Source of the DNA: Oscillospiraceae bacterium
GTDB taxonomy: Bacteria > Bacillota > Clostridia > Oscillospirales > Acutalibacteraceae
Length of the DNA: 64,000 nt
Direction: 5' to 3'
Assembly: GCA_015066225.1 (NCBI GenBank)
Contig: SVOT01000003.1
Coordinates: forward strand, 62,001 to 126,000
Shown here: positions 51,171 through 61,101 of the stretch, one piece after another
Layout: every line of letters starts with the position of its first letter
How positions within the stretch are numbered: the stretch's first letter is position 1
The notes under the pieces: generated by a model
What the model saw: the letters and a program-made list of their open reading frames with translations, nothing else
Database searches by the model: none
What the model was told of the DNA's origin: nothing
Translations under genes and position numbers: made by a program

Positions 51171-52394
51171 ATGAAACGCATAAGTGTATTTTTAAGATTC
51201 GCTTTTTGTGTTTTATGTTTGTTTATTTTCTCAATATCCGCCGCCGCAATTAACGGCGACGTTAACAACGACGGCGATGTTACCGTGCTTGATTCGAAAG
51301 CCGTTCTTGAATTTGCCTCCGGAACAAAAACACCATCGACAGAAGAATTTCTTTTAGCAGACACAAACCACGACGGCTATGTTACAACAGAGGATGCACG
51401 AGAAATTCTGCAAGCCGCCTCGGCAATCATTACCCTGCCGGAGCACCAATACACAGAGTGGGTGACCGTGCAAAAGGTCACCTGCACCGAGAATGGCATA
51501 GAAACCTCCACCTGCACCGCTTGTAACAAGGAATTTGTTAAAATCACCGAGCCCACCGGTCACAAGCCTGAAAATGGTGTGTGCGTTAACTGCAACAAGC
51601 TCCTTACCAACAAATATATTGAATACAACGGCAAGAAGCTCCCCTTTGAGTGCACCGATACCCAAATGATTGAGTTGATTGGTGAACCGCAGGACACAAT
51701 AAAGGATAAATACTTCAAAAAATCTGCAGATATTTACGTTTATTACACAGACTACACGGATTTAGTAATTTTCACCTTTATTGACGGTGCTTTAACACAG
51801 TTTGTGTCATATGATATCAATGCACGGGTTATTTATGAAGAAAAGAACTTCTATGTTAAAAACCTCTCTGACGAAGCTGTAGAATACGATAATCTGACAA
51901 TCACAGGGTATTTCGACCGAACAGGAAAGATACCGGAAGCCTACGCTATGGGCGTTGTGTTCAACGAGAGCTATGCCTACGAGGTAAATAAGCTGAACAA
52001 TTCGGCTTCTGAAAAAATAATCCTTCACCTTACAAACGGCTTGAGGGCAATCAATGGATTGAAGCCACTTGAATTATGCACGGTTGCCGCCGACGTGGCG
52101 AGAAGCCACAGCAAGGATATGGCTGAAAACGGCTATTTTGACCACGTAAATCTTGACGGCAAAACAAGTGCCGACAGAATGCGTGACGGCGGAATCAACT
52201 GGTGGATATGCGGTGAAAACATTGCTGCAGGCTACCTTGACCCCTACTCCGTTTGCGAAGGCTGGTATAACTCCCCCGGGCACAGAACTAACATTCTTGA
52301 AGAAAGGTTTGAAAGGCTCGGTGTTGGCGTAGTTTACAACTATTTCTCAGACTACCGCGTGTATATGACGCAAAACTTTTACTCAAGCTTTTAA
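51171..52394 (+). CDS. Secreted dockerin type I + CAP/SCP domain protein
   Basis: Signal peptide; duplicated Ca-binding NGDVNNDGDVTVLDSKAVLEFA / ADTNHDGYVTTEDAREILQAAS; C-terminal CAP (ARSHSKDMAENGYFDHVNLDGKTSADRM, GENIAAGY, GWYNSPGHRTNIL). Confidence 0.88.
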   Translation: MKRISVFLRFAFCVLCLFIFSISAAAINGDVNNDGDVTVLDSKAVLEFASGTKTPSTEEFLLADTNHDGYVTTEDAREILQAASAIITLPEHQYTEWVTVQKVTCTENGIETSTCTACNKEFVKITEPTGHKPENGVCVNCNKLLTNKYIEYNGKKLPFECTDTQMIELIGEPQDTIKDKYFKKSADIYVYYTDYTDLVIFTFIDGALTQFVSYDINARVIYEEKNFYVKNLSDEAVEYDNLTITGYFDRTGKIPEAYAMGVVFNESYAYEVNKLNNSASEKIILHLTNGLRAINGLKPLELCTVAADVARSHSKDMAENGYFDHVNLDGKTSADRMRDGGINWWICGENIAAGYLDPYSVCEGWYNSPGHRTNILEERFERLGVGVVYNYFSDYRVYMTQNFYSSF

Positions 52395-52406
52395 TTTATA
52401 TATGCC

Positions 52407-52445
52407 AAAAGGCTGAAAAAACTTTTGTTTTTTCAGCCTTTTTTC
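52407..52445 (+). terminator. Rho-independent terminator
   Basis: AAAAGGCTGAAAAAA...TTTTTTCAGCCTTTTT. Confidence 0.85.
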
Positions 52446-52533
52446 TATTGATTATCCAACAAATGTATGATAAACTATATTAAGACGTTATCTGACAGAT
52501 GATGTATATACTATTATTGTAGGAAGTGTAATT

Positions 52534-53175
52534 TTGGCTACTCAGAAAAGACGAATCAATAATACAGACAGACGTGTTAAAAGAACAAAAAAAGCTCTCA
52601 GGGATGCTCTTTTTCAGCTTCTTGAAACAAAATCAATAAACGAAATCAGCGTTACGGAGCTCACTACCCTTGCAGATATCAACAGAGCGACATTTTATTT
52701 TTACTACACAGACCTTATAGATATGCTTCAACAAATTCAGAATGAAGCGTACGAGGATTTTCGCTGCGTTATCGAAGAGGCTTCACCCTCGGTTGGTACT
52801 ATCGAGGGCTTTACCGCTTATGCTGAAACCCTTTTCAATTTCTGCAAGGAGCACGAAACGTTGTGCCGTTTTATTATCAACAACGACATCAACAACCAGC
52901 TTTATACATACATCCGTTCTCTTATGCTTACAAATATCCCGAACACAAAAGAGATTTTTGACCAGAACAACCCCGCAAGATACCTTTCAAACTACGTCAT
53001 TAACGCTATGATTGGTATTCTGATTGACTGGATGGATGAGGGTATGAAAATCCCCGCCCACGAGCTTTCTGAATTCTGTGCAAACGTTTATATTAACGGC
53101 TCTTTCAAAACAAAGCAGGTTTATGCAGGCTACACTCCCCCGGTTATTGAAGAAGAAAAAAACGAAGAAAACTGA
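52534..53175 (+). CDS. TetR/AcrR family transcriptional regulator
   Basis: RVKRTKKALRDALFQLLETKSINEISVTELTTLADINRATFYFYYTDLIDML. Confidence 0.88.
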   Translation: MATQKRRINNTDRRVKRTKKALRDALFQLLETKSINEISVTELTTLADINRATFYFYYTDLIDMLQQIQNEAYEDFRCVIEEASPSVGTIEGFTAYAETLFNFCKEHETLCRFIINNDINNQLYTYIRSLMLTNIPNTKEIFDQNNPARYLSNYVINAMIGILIDWMDEGMKIPAHELSEFCANVYINGSFKTKQVYAGYTPPVIEEEKNEEN

Positions 53176-53192
53176 ATCAATTCTAACAAAAT

Positions 53193-53225
53193 CCCGTCAC
53201 AGCTTTTGCTGTGACGGGTTTTTTA
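53193..53225 (+). terminator. Rho-independent terminator
   Basis: CCCGTCACAGC-TTTT-GCTGTGACGGG-TTTTTT. Confidence 0.88.
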
Positions 53226-53429
53226 TGTGTTTTGAGTTGCATTCGGAATCTTGTACGTTTCACCAACAAAGGATATTGGTTAGGGGGCGACCCACCACCA
53301 AAAGCGCAGCTTTTGGTCCCCCTCCCTATTTTGCTACGCAAAACAGGGATGATAGCTTCGCAACATCCTAAAGCTGAGCAAGATACGTCGAGTGTGGTCA
53401 GAAAAATGACATCTGCGCCAAATATGCCG

Positions 53430-56400
53430 TTATTCTACTGATTTGAGGGATTCGACCATGCTTATCTTTTTAAGTTTAAAGTGCATCATCACGTTGACAA
53501 GAATCGCAAAGATTATTGTGAGAGCTATTGCAAAGACAAAGCTTAATGGCTCAAGCTGTGTGTTAAATGTCAGCGTATCAATATCGACAATGCCGACAAC
53601 GGCAACATTCAAGGGAATTCCGAGAATTATACCGAAAACAACACCAAAGAGAGTCAGGAAAATATTTTCACGGTAGATATATGCTGAAACCTCGCCGTTG
53701 TAGAAGCCGAGAACCTTAAGGGTTGCAAGCTCCCTTATACGCTCATTGACGTTGATGTTGTTAAGGTTATAAAGAACAACAATCGCCAGAGCAACAGCGG
53801 CAAAAATGAATAACAATATAACAAGGTTAAGTGTTTCAACAATGTTGTTGAAGTTATCAATTACAACTGTTGTGAATACTGAACCGTTTACACCTCGTAT
53901 ATCATTTACATCTTTTTCAAGCTGTGCCTTTTCTTCAACAGTCATACCGTCAGGTATCTGGCAGAAAAGATAGTTATAAGAAAGAGCTTTACCTGTCACC
54001 TCATTGTAGCAATAGGGTGTCATATAAACGTAGTGGAAGGTGTAGTTATCTGTGATGCCCGTAACCTTGACGGAGTACTCAACATCCTGCGAGCCCTCAG
54101 TCCAGGAAACCTTTATTGTGTCACCGATTTTTGTTTTTGTTTTGTCAGCAAGCTTTTTAGTAATAACTGCACCCTCGTCAGTTATAGGAATATCCTCCCC
54201 GTTATATCTGAGGTCAATGAAATTCTGAAGCCCTGCGGGATTTTCTGCCACAAGAACGTCAACTTCCATTTCGTTATCACTTCTGTCTGAATAGCCACGG
54301 CAAACTTTAAGATAGCCGAGCATTGAATGCTCAATTCCGTTAACTGCATTTATCTCAGAGACAATGGGTGCATCATAAGACGTCTGCCCATCTTCAAGAA
54401 CGACCTGCAAATCATACTGAGCGATACCGTCGGGACCGTACTGGTTATCAATAACACCACCGATAGCATCTTTAAGACCGAATGCTGCAAGGATAAGTGC
54501 CGTACAGCCTGCGATACCCAGAACGGTAACGGCAAATCGTTTTTTGTTTCTGAAAAGGTTTCTGACAGTAACCTTGGAGGTGAAGCTGAGCTTGCCCCAA
54601 ATTGAAGGAAACTTTTCAAGGAATACTCTCTTACCCGCTTTAGGAGCCTTAGGTCGCATAAGAACAGCAGGAACGCTGTTGAGCTCTTTTCGGCAAGCAA
54701 GGTGTGCCGCAAGAACGGTTGAGCCGATTGAAATAACCGTGCCCAGGACAATGTAAAGAGGCATAAACTGAATAGTTACCGAGGGCAACTCATACATTAT
54801 TCCCCAAGCACCGCAAATTGCCAACGGTATCCCTGTGAAGCCTGCAAGAACGCCGATAATAACACCTATGACGCTGGCAATAACTGCATAGAGGATGTAT
54901 TTGCCGCTAATCATTTTGTTTGAATAGCCGAGGGCCTTGAGAGTACCGAGCTGAGTTCTTTCTTCTTCAACCATTCTTGTCATAGTGGTCAAACAAACAA
55001 GTGTTGAAACAACAAAGAAGAAGGTGGGGAAAATATATGCAAGGCGCACCATATTTTCTGCCGCCTGGCCATAGCCTGTGTAACCGGGAGAATCGTGACG
55101 GTCATAGACCATCCAACCCACACCGTTTTTGATATTTTTGAGAAGGCTTTCACCCTTCTGATATTCTGTTTTGTGAATACCGATTTTTGCGTTGACCTCT
55201 TCTTCAGCCTTGGAATAATTAATTTCCGCCTGCTTGATAGTAGCCTGAATATTCTGATACTGAGTCATACTCAATGCCAATTCAGCCTGAGCGGTCATAT
55301 ATTTTGTTTGTGCGTCCATTGAGCCGTACTGAAGCTCATCGCCGCTTGATTCGATTTTTGTTTTGTATTCAGCAAGCTGTTTTTCAGCCTTTGCAACCTC
55401 TACATCTGCCGCATCAAGCTGCAGCTTTGCATCCTTAAGCTGTTTGTCGGCTGATTCCCATTCGGAATATTTGGAGTCGTACTCTGCCTGACCCAAATCC
55501 TTTTGATGCTTGGCAACTGCCAGCTCTGTTTCGTATTGGTCAAGAAGCTGCTGTGTTTCCTTTATGGCATCTGCCGCCGTACCCTGAGCGGTAAGGTTTG
55601 ATGCATTTTTGAGAATTTCTGCCAGCTCGGGATTGGTTTCCTCAAGCCTGTCCGCAATCTGGTCAAGATGAAGGTTGTCCTGCGAAACATTTTGATTCTG
55701 AGTAAGCTTATCAAGAGTGGTCTTGGTGCTTGTGATAAGCGTAGTCATAACATTTATCTCGGTTTCGGTAAGGGCTAATTCTGCTTTTGCCGCATCAAGC
55801 TTATCCTTAGCGGTATCTGCCTCCATTTTTTTTGCATTGTATTCCGTACGCTTGTTGGCAAGGTCAATCTTTGTATCTGAAACCTTTGTTATTTTTTCGT
55901 TGTATTCATTGACAGCAGCGATATATTCGGTATTACCGCTCTGAAGAAGCTCCTGTGCCTTTTTATACTCTTCTTCCATAGTTTTCTGGGCTTCTGCCAG
56001 AAGAGTTTCGCCCTCTTTTTCAAGCTTATAGAGCCTGTCAAGCTGTGCTTTACCGTCCTTCAGCTTTTGACCGACAGTTTTTTCAGCACTGTCAATTTTA
56101 ATTTTTGCATCTGCAAGCTTGCGCTCAAGCCCGATGTTGAGCTTTGCTCTTCTCAATGCGGCAATCGGCTCGCTTGCTTCAAGAAGCTCAAGGCGTTTTT
56201 CTTCAACGAATTCATCGTACTCGTCGCTGTAAACGTCAAATTCATCGGCACCGTCAAGTGTTACGTATGCTTCACTGTAGTAGTTAATTTTATCGGTAAA
56301 CGCTTTGTTATTAACGTAAATGAAGTCACCCAGCTTACCACTACCTGCAGTTGTAACACCACGCTCGTAGGATACCCAGTAAGGGGTCTGCACTATGCCG

Positions 56401-56993
56401 ACAACGGTAAACACATTGTTATTGAGATAATATGAAATCTCCTCATCGTCGCCCACAACCTTGATTGTGTTACCGATAACAAACTGTTCGGGGGTTGTAA
56501 GATCACTACAGGTTACAACACACTCGTTGGGTGATTCGGGATATCTGCCCTCAACAAGCTCAAGACGGTTTATGTAATCGGGGTTGTCAAGACCATCGTA
56601 AAAATCGATTGCCTTGTCCACGTCAACACCCATAACTCTGATGGTCATTTCGGAGCCGTCGATATCAACTATACCTTCATAAAGTGAGCCGTCCTCTGTG
56701 GGAACCTGAACGTAGCCGTCAACAAACTTGACGCCCTGAACAGCCTCAACACCATCCATCTGACGGATTTGCTCAAGGTCCTCCTCATACAGACCGATAT
56801 ATGACTGCAGCCTGAGATCCATCAGATTATATGTATGATAATATTCTTCTGCAGTGTCACGCATATCGGGACCGACAGCATTCAAACCGCAAAACAGACC
56901 GCTACCCAAAGCCACAATAGCAATAATCGAAACAAATCTGCTGAAGCTTCGGCTTATGGAACGGAAACTGTCTGTAATATAAGCTTTACTCAT
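53430..56993 (-). CDS. FtsX-like ABC transporter permease with long coiled-coil extracytoplasmic region
   Basis: 1187 aa; two FtsX-type permease blocks (TTMTRMVEEERTQLGTLKALGYSNKMI; VNERIRELATLKVLGFYNGEVSAYIYREN) flanking a K/E/A-rich coiled-coil. Confidence 0.88.
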   Translation of the reverse strand: MSKAYITDSFRSISRSFSRFVSIIAIVALGSGLFCGLNAVGPDMRDTAEEYYHTYNLMDLRLQSYIGLYEEDLEQIRQMDGVEAVQGVKFVDGYVQVPTEDGSLYEGIVDIDGSEMTIRVMGVDVDKAIDFYDGLDNPDYINRLELVEGRYPESPNECVVTCSDLTTPEQFVIGNTIKVVGDDEEISYYLNNNVFTVVGIVQTPYWVSYERGVTTAGSGKLGDFIYVNNKAFTDKINYYSEAYVTLDGADEFDVYSDEYDEFVEEKRLELLEASEPIAALRRAKLNIGLERKLADAKIKIDSAEKTVGQKLKDGKAQLDRLYKLEKEGETLLAEAQKTMEEEYKKAQELLQSGNTEYIAAVNEYNEKITKVSDTKIDLANKRTEYNAKKMEADTAKDKLDAAKAELALTETEINVMTTLITSTKTTLDKLTQNQNVSQDNLHLDQIADRLEETNPELAEILKNASNLTAQGTAADAIKETQQLLDQYETELAVAKHQKDLGQAEYDSKYSEWESADKQLKDAKLQLDAADVEVAKAEKQLAEYKTKIESSGDELQYGSMDAQTKYMTAQAELALSMTQYQNIQATIKQAEINYSKAEEEVNAKIGIHKTEYQKGESLLKNIKNGVGWMVYDRHDSPGYTGYGQAAENMVRLAYIFPTFFFVVSTLVCLTTMTRMVEEERTQLGTLKALGYSNKMISGKYILYAVIASVIGVIIGVLAGFTGIPLAICGAWGIMYELPSVTIQFMPLYIVLGTVISIGSTVLAAHLACRKELNSVPAVLMRPKAPKAGKRVFLEKFPSIWGKLSFTSKVTVRNLFRNKKRFAVTVLGIAGCTALILAAFGLKDAIGGVIDNQYGPDGIAQYDLQVVLEDGQTSYDAPIVSEINAVNGIEHSMLGYLKVCRGYSDRSDNEMEVDVLVAENPAGLQNFIDLRYNGEDIPITDEGAVITKKLADKTKTKIGDTIKVSWTEGSQDVEYSVKVTGITDNYTFHYVYMTPYCYNEVTGKALSYNYLFCQIPDGMTVEEKAQLEKDVNDIRGVNGSVFTTVVIDNFNNIVETLNLVILLFIFAAVALAIVVLYNLNNINVNERIRELATLKVLGFYNGEVSAYIYRENIFLTLFGVVFGIILGIPLNVAVVGIVDIDTLTFNTQLEPLSFVFAIALTIIFAILVNVMMHFKLKKISMVESLKSVE

Positions 56994-57006
56994 TTCTCAA
57001 GTTCCT

Positions 57007-57708
57007 TTACCACTCAATATCTTCCACGGACATGGGATTTTCGTTAACCTCCATGCTGACAACTCGTCCGCTCTTCATAGAGATAACTCTGTCTGCCATG
57101 GGTGTCAACGCCTGGTTATGGGTGATAACGATAACTGTCATACCCGTTTCACGGCTCGTATCCTGCAAAAGTTTGAGAATCTGTTTACCTGTGTTATAGT
57201 CAAGAGCACCTGTGGGCTCGTCGCACAAGAGAAGCTTCGGGTTTTTGGCAAGGGCACGTGCTATTGAAACACGCTGCTGCTCACCACCTGAAAGCTGTGC
57301 GGGGAAGTTGTCCATTCTTTCGCCCAAGCCGACTCTTTCAAGCACCTTTGCGGGGTTGAGAGCCTTTGAGCCGATCTGTGTTGCAAGCTCAACGTTTTCA
57401 AGGGCTGTAAGGTTGGGAACAAGGTTATAAAACTGGAACACGAAGCCAACGTCATAGCGTCTGTATTCAATAAGACGTTTGCTGTCGTATTCATTGATAA
57501 GCTCGCCTGCAACCCGAACCTTACCGTCGTCACAATCGTCCATACCGCCGAGAATGTTGAGAACGGTTGTTTTACCCGCACCGCTGGCACCGACAATAAC
57601 GCAGAACTCACCTTGCTCCACGTTGAAGGTAACACCGTCGGCGGCGTTAATAACAATTTCGCCCATTTTGTATCTTTTGTAAACAGAATCAAATTCGATA
57701 AAACTCAT
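57007..57708 (-). CDS. ABC transporter ATP-binding protein (MacB/LolD-like)
   Basis: [19 protein letters not shown] Walker [34 protein letters not shown]. Confidence 0.95.
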   Translation of the reverse strand: MSFIEFDSVYKRYKMGEIVINAADGVTFNVEQGEFCVIVGASGAGKTTVLNILGGMDDCDDGKVRVAGELINEYDSKRLIEYRRYDVGFVFQFYNLVPNLTALENVELATQIGSKALNPAKVLERVGLGERMDNFPAQLSGGEQQRVSIARALAKNPKLLLCDEPTGALDYNTGKQILKLLQDTSRETGMTVIVITHNQALTPMADRVISMKSGRVVSMEVNENPMSVEDIEW

Positions 57709-57824
57709 TTATTTCAGCCTTTCGGTTAATAATATTCAGCAATTTCTTTACAAAAAGCCTGAGCTTATATTTTACAATAAACCCACGCACAAGTCAACCG
57801 TATAAAAGTTAATTATCTTTTAAT

Positions 57825-59234
57825 TTACGATAGGGATTTATATATGCTGTTCATTACGGTTGAAGCAACAGGCAAAGCCTCCTGCGAACCCCAACCGCCG
57901 TTTTCAACAACAACCACAATAGCCACGGGGCAAGAGGGCTTCTGCGAAAAGCCGACGAACCACGAATGGGGCTCGGCATCGTCGCCCACCTCGGCAGTAC
58001 CCGTTTTGCCACACATTGAAAGCCCCGAAAAACGGTTGTCGCCGTATTTTTCAACAACATTATTTCTCATCAGCTCACCAACCAGGTTGGCAACGTTCGC
58101 GGAAATATATTCTTCCTCAGCTTTTTCGGTTTTCTCCAGAACCTTACCCGAGGGGCTTGATACATTATCCACCACGTAGGGCATAACTGCTTTACCCTCG
58201 TTGGCAATAGAGCCGAGCACGGTCAGCATATGGTATGGGTTAACAAGCGTGGTGTATTGCCCCACACCTGCCCAGGCAAGGTCACCCGATGAAGCATCGG
58301 ATACGTCAAAGCGACTGGCGGCAGTTTTTGAAACGCCGAAGTCAAAGGATTTGCCGAAGCCGAATTCCTGTGCCGTTTTATTCAGAGCAACAGCTCCCAA
58401 TTCATCAGCCAGGGTGGCATAGGCACCGTTACAGGAGTTTGCAAAGGCAGCTTTGAAATCAAGCTTGCCGTGACTGTGGGGGCAGGTTACCTTGACACCG
58501 CCCACCGTGTCCTCACCCTTGCATTCATAAGACCAGCCGTTGACGTCAACATTATTTTCAAGAGCGCACGCTGTTGTTATTATTTTAAAAACAGAGCCGG
58601 GGGTATATAAGCCATCGATAAGACGGTTGAGATAAATTCCCTCATACTCCCCGTTTTTATTTTCAAGTATAACGGATTCGTCGGGTTTGCTTCGCACATC
58701 GTAGTTTGGTGCAGAAACCGAGCAGATTATTTCACCGGTTTTGTAGTTATAAGCCGTAACAACACCTTTTTTACCTTTAAGTGCATCATATGCAACGGCT
58801 GAAACCTCACTGTCGATAGTTAACTTAACGTCATTACCTCTGCCGTGCTTTTTCAGGGAATATATACCTGTTACGGGATTGTAGCCGATAAGCTCGGTCT
58901 TATAGGCTGTCTGCACACCGGAGGAAATGTAGCCCTCTGTATCACCGACAATGTGCAACGTTGAGCGTCTTATTCTTTCGGAATCGTTATAGACTCTTTG
59001 ATTATTTTCTGTTTTCGCAAGCACAACACCGTTTCTGTCAACAATGTTGCCCGCCGCAATAAAGCTACCGTTCTCTGTAAGGTGCTCGTTTGCTCTCAGA
59101 GTAGTCCATCTTTCGCCGTTAATTGCAAAACGCACACCCAAGATACCGAAACCGCTCACAACAACCGCAACAAGTAAAAACACTATAAAGCTTCGTTTAG
59201 CTATTGTCTTCAACAGCATCGCCTCCTTCCTCAA
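57825..59234 (-). CDS. Penicillin-binding protein (class B-like transpeptidase)
   Basis: TPGSVFKI (SxxK), SCN, CGKTGTAEVG (KTG); N-terminal TM. Confidence 0.9.
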   Translation of the reverse strand: MRKEAMLLKTIAKRSFIVFLLVAVVVSGFGILGVRFAINGERWTTLRANEHLTENGSFIAAGNIVDRNGVVLAKTENNQRVYNDSERIRRSTLHIVGDTEGYISSGVQTAYKTELIGYNPVTGIYSLKKHGRGNDVKLTIDSEVSAVAYDALKGKKGVVTAYNYKTGEIICSVSAPNYDVRSKPDESVILENKNGEYEGIYLNRLIDGLYTPGSVFKIITTACALENNVDVNGWSYECKGEDTVGGVKVTCPHSHGKLDFKAAFANSCNGAYATLADELGAVALNKTAQEFGFGKSFDFGVSKTAASRFDVSDASSGDLAWAGVGQYTTLVNPYHMLTVLGSIANEGKAVMPYVVDNVSSPSGKVLEKTEKAEEEYISANVANLVGELMRNNVVEKYGDNRFSGLSMCGKTGTAEVGDDAEPHSWFVGFSQKPSCPVAIVVVVENGGWGSQEALPVASTVMNSIYKSLS

Positions 59235-60942
59235 GAGGTTTGAAGCTTGCGTAGGTTCTTGTGTCGATAGTTTTCATAAACGCAAGCAACAAAAAGCAAC
59301 TGATTATGCTGGAACCGCCCTTGCTGACAAACGGCAACGTAACACCCGTCAACGGTAAAAGGTCGGTTATGCCGAAAACGCTGAGCATTGTCTGGAAAAG
59401 CATCATAGCCCCCGCGGCAACACCCGCTATTGAATAAAATGATGATTTTGCTTTCGAGGCGTTAAGAACGCACCACACAGCAAGAACGGCGTAGGACAGC
59501 GGAATAAAGAAGCCCATTATCAAACCGAATTCTTCACACACCACGCCGAAAACCAAGTCCTCGGCAGATGCGAAGATATGCCTCAATTCGCCATTACCGA
59601 GCCCAAGCCCGAAAAGACCGCCGCTTGCGGAATAAATAAGTGTCCGTGTTTGCTGATAGCCGCCTTCGTCCATAAATTCCCACACGTGGAGATAGGTCGA
59701 AAATCTGCCCGCAACGTACGGCTTAAGAATAAGAATCACAACTGCACCGACTGCCGCCGCAAAGCAAACCACTGAAAGTGTTTTCACGTCGCCCGAGCGC
59801 ATAAACGCAATAACAACAAAGGTGAAGAAGAAAATAAGAGCCGCACCGAAGTCATACATAAGGAACAGTTCAAGAACACATATTGCGGCAAAGACAATAT
59901 ATGCCGTAAGGTTTTTAATGGATTGAAGCTTTTCGAGTGTAACCGCCCCGACGAAAATAAAAGCTACCTTAACAAGCTCGGAGGGTTGAATCGAAACCCC
60001 GCCGATGCTCAGCCAGCTGAGAGCACCGTTTGTGGGCTCAGCAAGAATAAGGGTTGCACCAAGAGCACCGATTGCACCAAAGGCAACAATCAGGCGAAAC
60101 ACCTTGACCGTTTCAACAAAACGCAAAAATGCCACAAGGGCACAGAAGCCTGCAACGCCGATAACAACGGCAATAAGCTGCTTTATAACAGTTGAGGGGT
60201 AAATACTGCCCGTGATTGCAAGACCCACCGAGGTGAACATAAACGCCAGCATTTCAAGCTCGAAGTTGTTTATTCGCATAACGAACGAGGCAAAGGCATA
60301 ATAAAGCCAATGGGTTGCAATAAATCCCAGATAAACAACAAGAATCTGCCCGCTGAATTTACCCTCAGGATAAAGATTGAGCATCATAGAGCAGATATTG
60401 AAAAGAGCAAGAAGCAGAAGAATCACACCATAAGAGGGCTTACCCGCAAGTCCGCTTTTGTCTTTTATAAATTTATATTTTGCCTCACGCAGAACGTATT
60501 CTATACCGCCGATGCCAATAACATCACCGTCGTGAATAATACGTTTTTTGTCTATTTTTTCACCGTTTACCATTACACCGGATTTTGAAAAGGTATCAAA
60601 CACCACAAAGCCCTTGTTACGGTAAGCGATAACTGCATGAAGGCGCGAAACTGTTTCAAAGGGTAAGGCAATATCACACTTTTTATTTCTGCCCAAAGAC
60701 ATTTCCCTGTCGTAAAGCTGGATGCCCGCGCCGGTGATAGTGTTGACAAGCTTACCTCTTACGGGGTCGCTGACTTTCTTTGAAAACAAAGCAATAATAA
60801 GGCGGACAGTTACAAAAAGAACTATCCCAAGCATAACAAATCTTAATGCCGGACTCATCAAAGAAATTACACCTTCCAAAGCCTTGCACCCCTTTCCCGT
60901 TACCACGGTAAATATTTTGCCAATATACAATAATAATACCAT
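59197..60942 (-). CDS. FtsW/RodA/SpoVE family protein with N-terminal FHA domain
   Basis: FHA: MSLGRNKKCDIALPFETVSRLHAVIAYRNKGFVVFDTFSKSGVMVNGEKI; SEDS core: LSIGGVSIQPSELVKVAFIF, LFGLGLGNGELRHIFASAEDLVFGVVCEEFGL, LPLTGVTLPFVSKGGSSII. Confidence 0.9.
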   Translation of the reverse strand: MVLLLYIGKIFTVVTGKGCKALEGVISLMSPALRFVMLGIVLFVTVRLIIALFSKKVSDPVRGKLVNTITGAGIQLYDREMSLGRNKKCDIALPFETVSRLHAVIAYRNKGFVVFDTFSKSGVMVNGEKIDKKRIIHDGDVIGIGGIEYVLREAKYKFIKDKSGLAGKPSYGVILLLLALFNICSMMLNLYPEGKFSGQILVVYLGFIATHWLYYAFASFVMRINNFELEMLAFMFTSVGLAITGSIYPSTVIKQLIAVVIGVAGFCALVAFLRFVETVKVFRLIVAFGAIGALGATLILAEPTNGALSWLSIGGVSIQPSELVKVAFIFVGAVTLEKLQSIKNLTAYIVFAAICVLELFLMYDFGAALIFFFTFVVIAFMRSGDVKTLSVVCFAAAVGAVVILILKPYVAGRFSTYLHVWEFMDEGGYQQTRTLIYSASGGLFGLGLGNGELRHIFASAEDLVFGVVCEEFGLIMGFFIPLSYAVLAVWCVLNASKAKSSFYSIAGVAAGAMMLFQTMLSVFGITDLLPLTGVTLPFVSKGGSSIISCFLLLAFMKTIDTRTYASFKPLEEGGDAVEDNS

Positions 60943-61101
60943 AAATAAACAGAATAATCAACGCACACAGCCAAATGATTTGTTAAGTATTTGATAATTT
61001 TCTGTTAATTTATCTCAATTCGTCGTTTTCTGCCTCATCCTCTCTTGACTTTGGGTTTTACAAAGGGTATATTTATTTAGAAGAAAACGGAGGTATTAAT
61101 T

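Noticed and set aside
53078-53441. Short ORFs downstream of the TetR gene
   Set aside because: Cross the terminator and the mosaic repeat block; no coding features.
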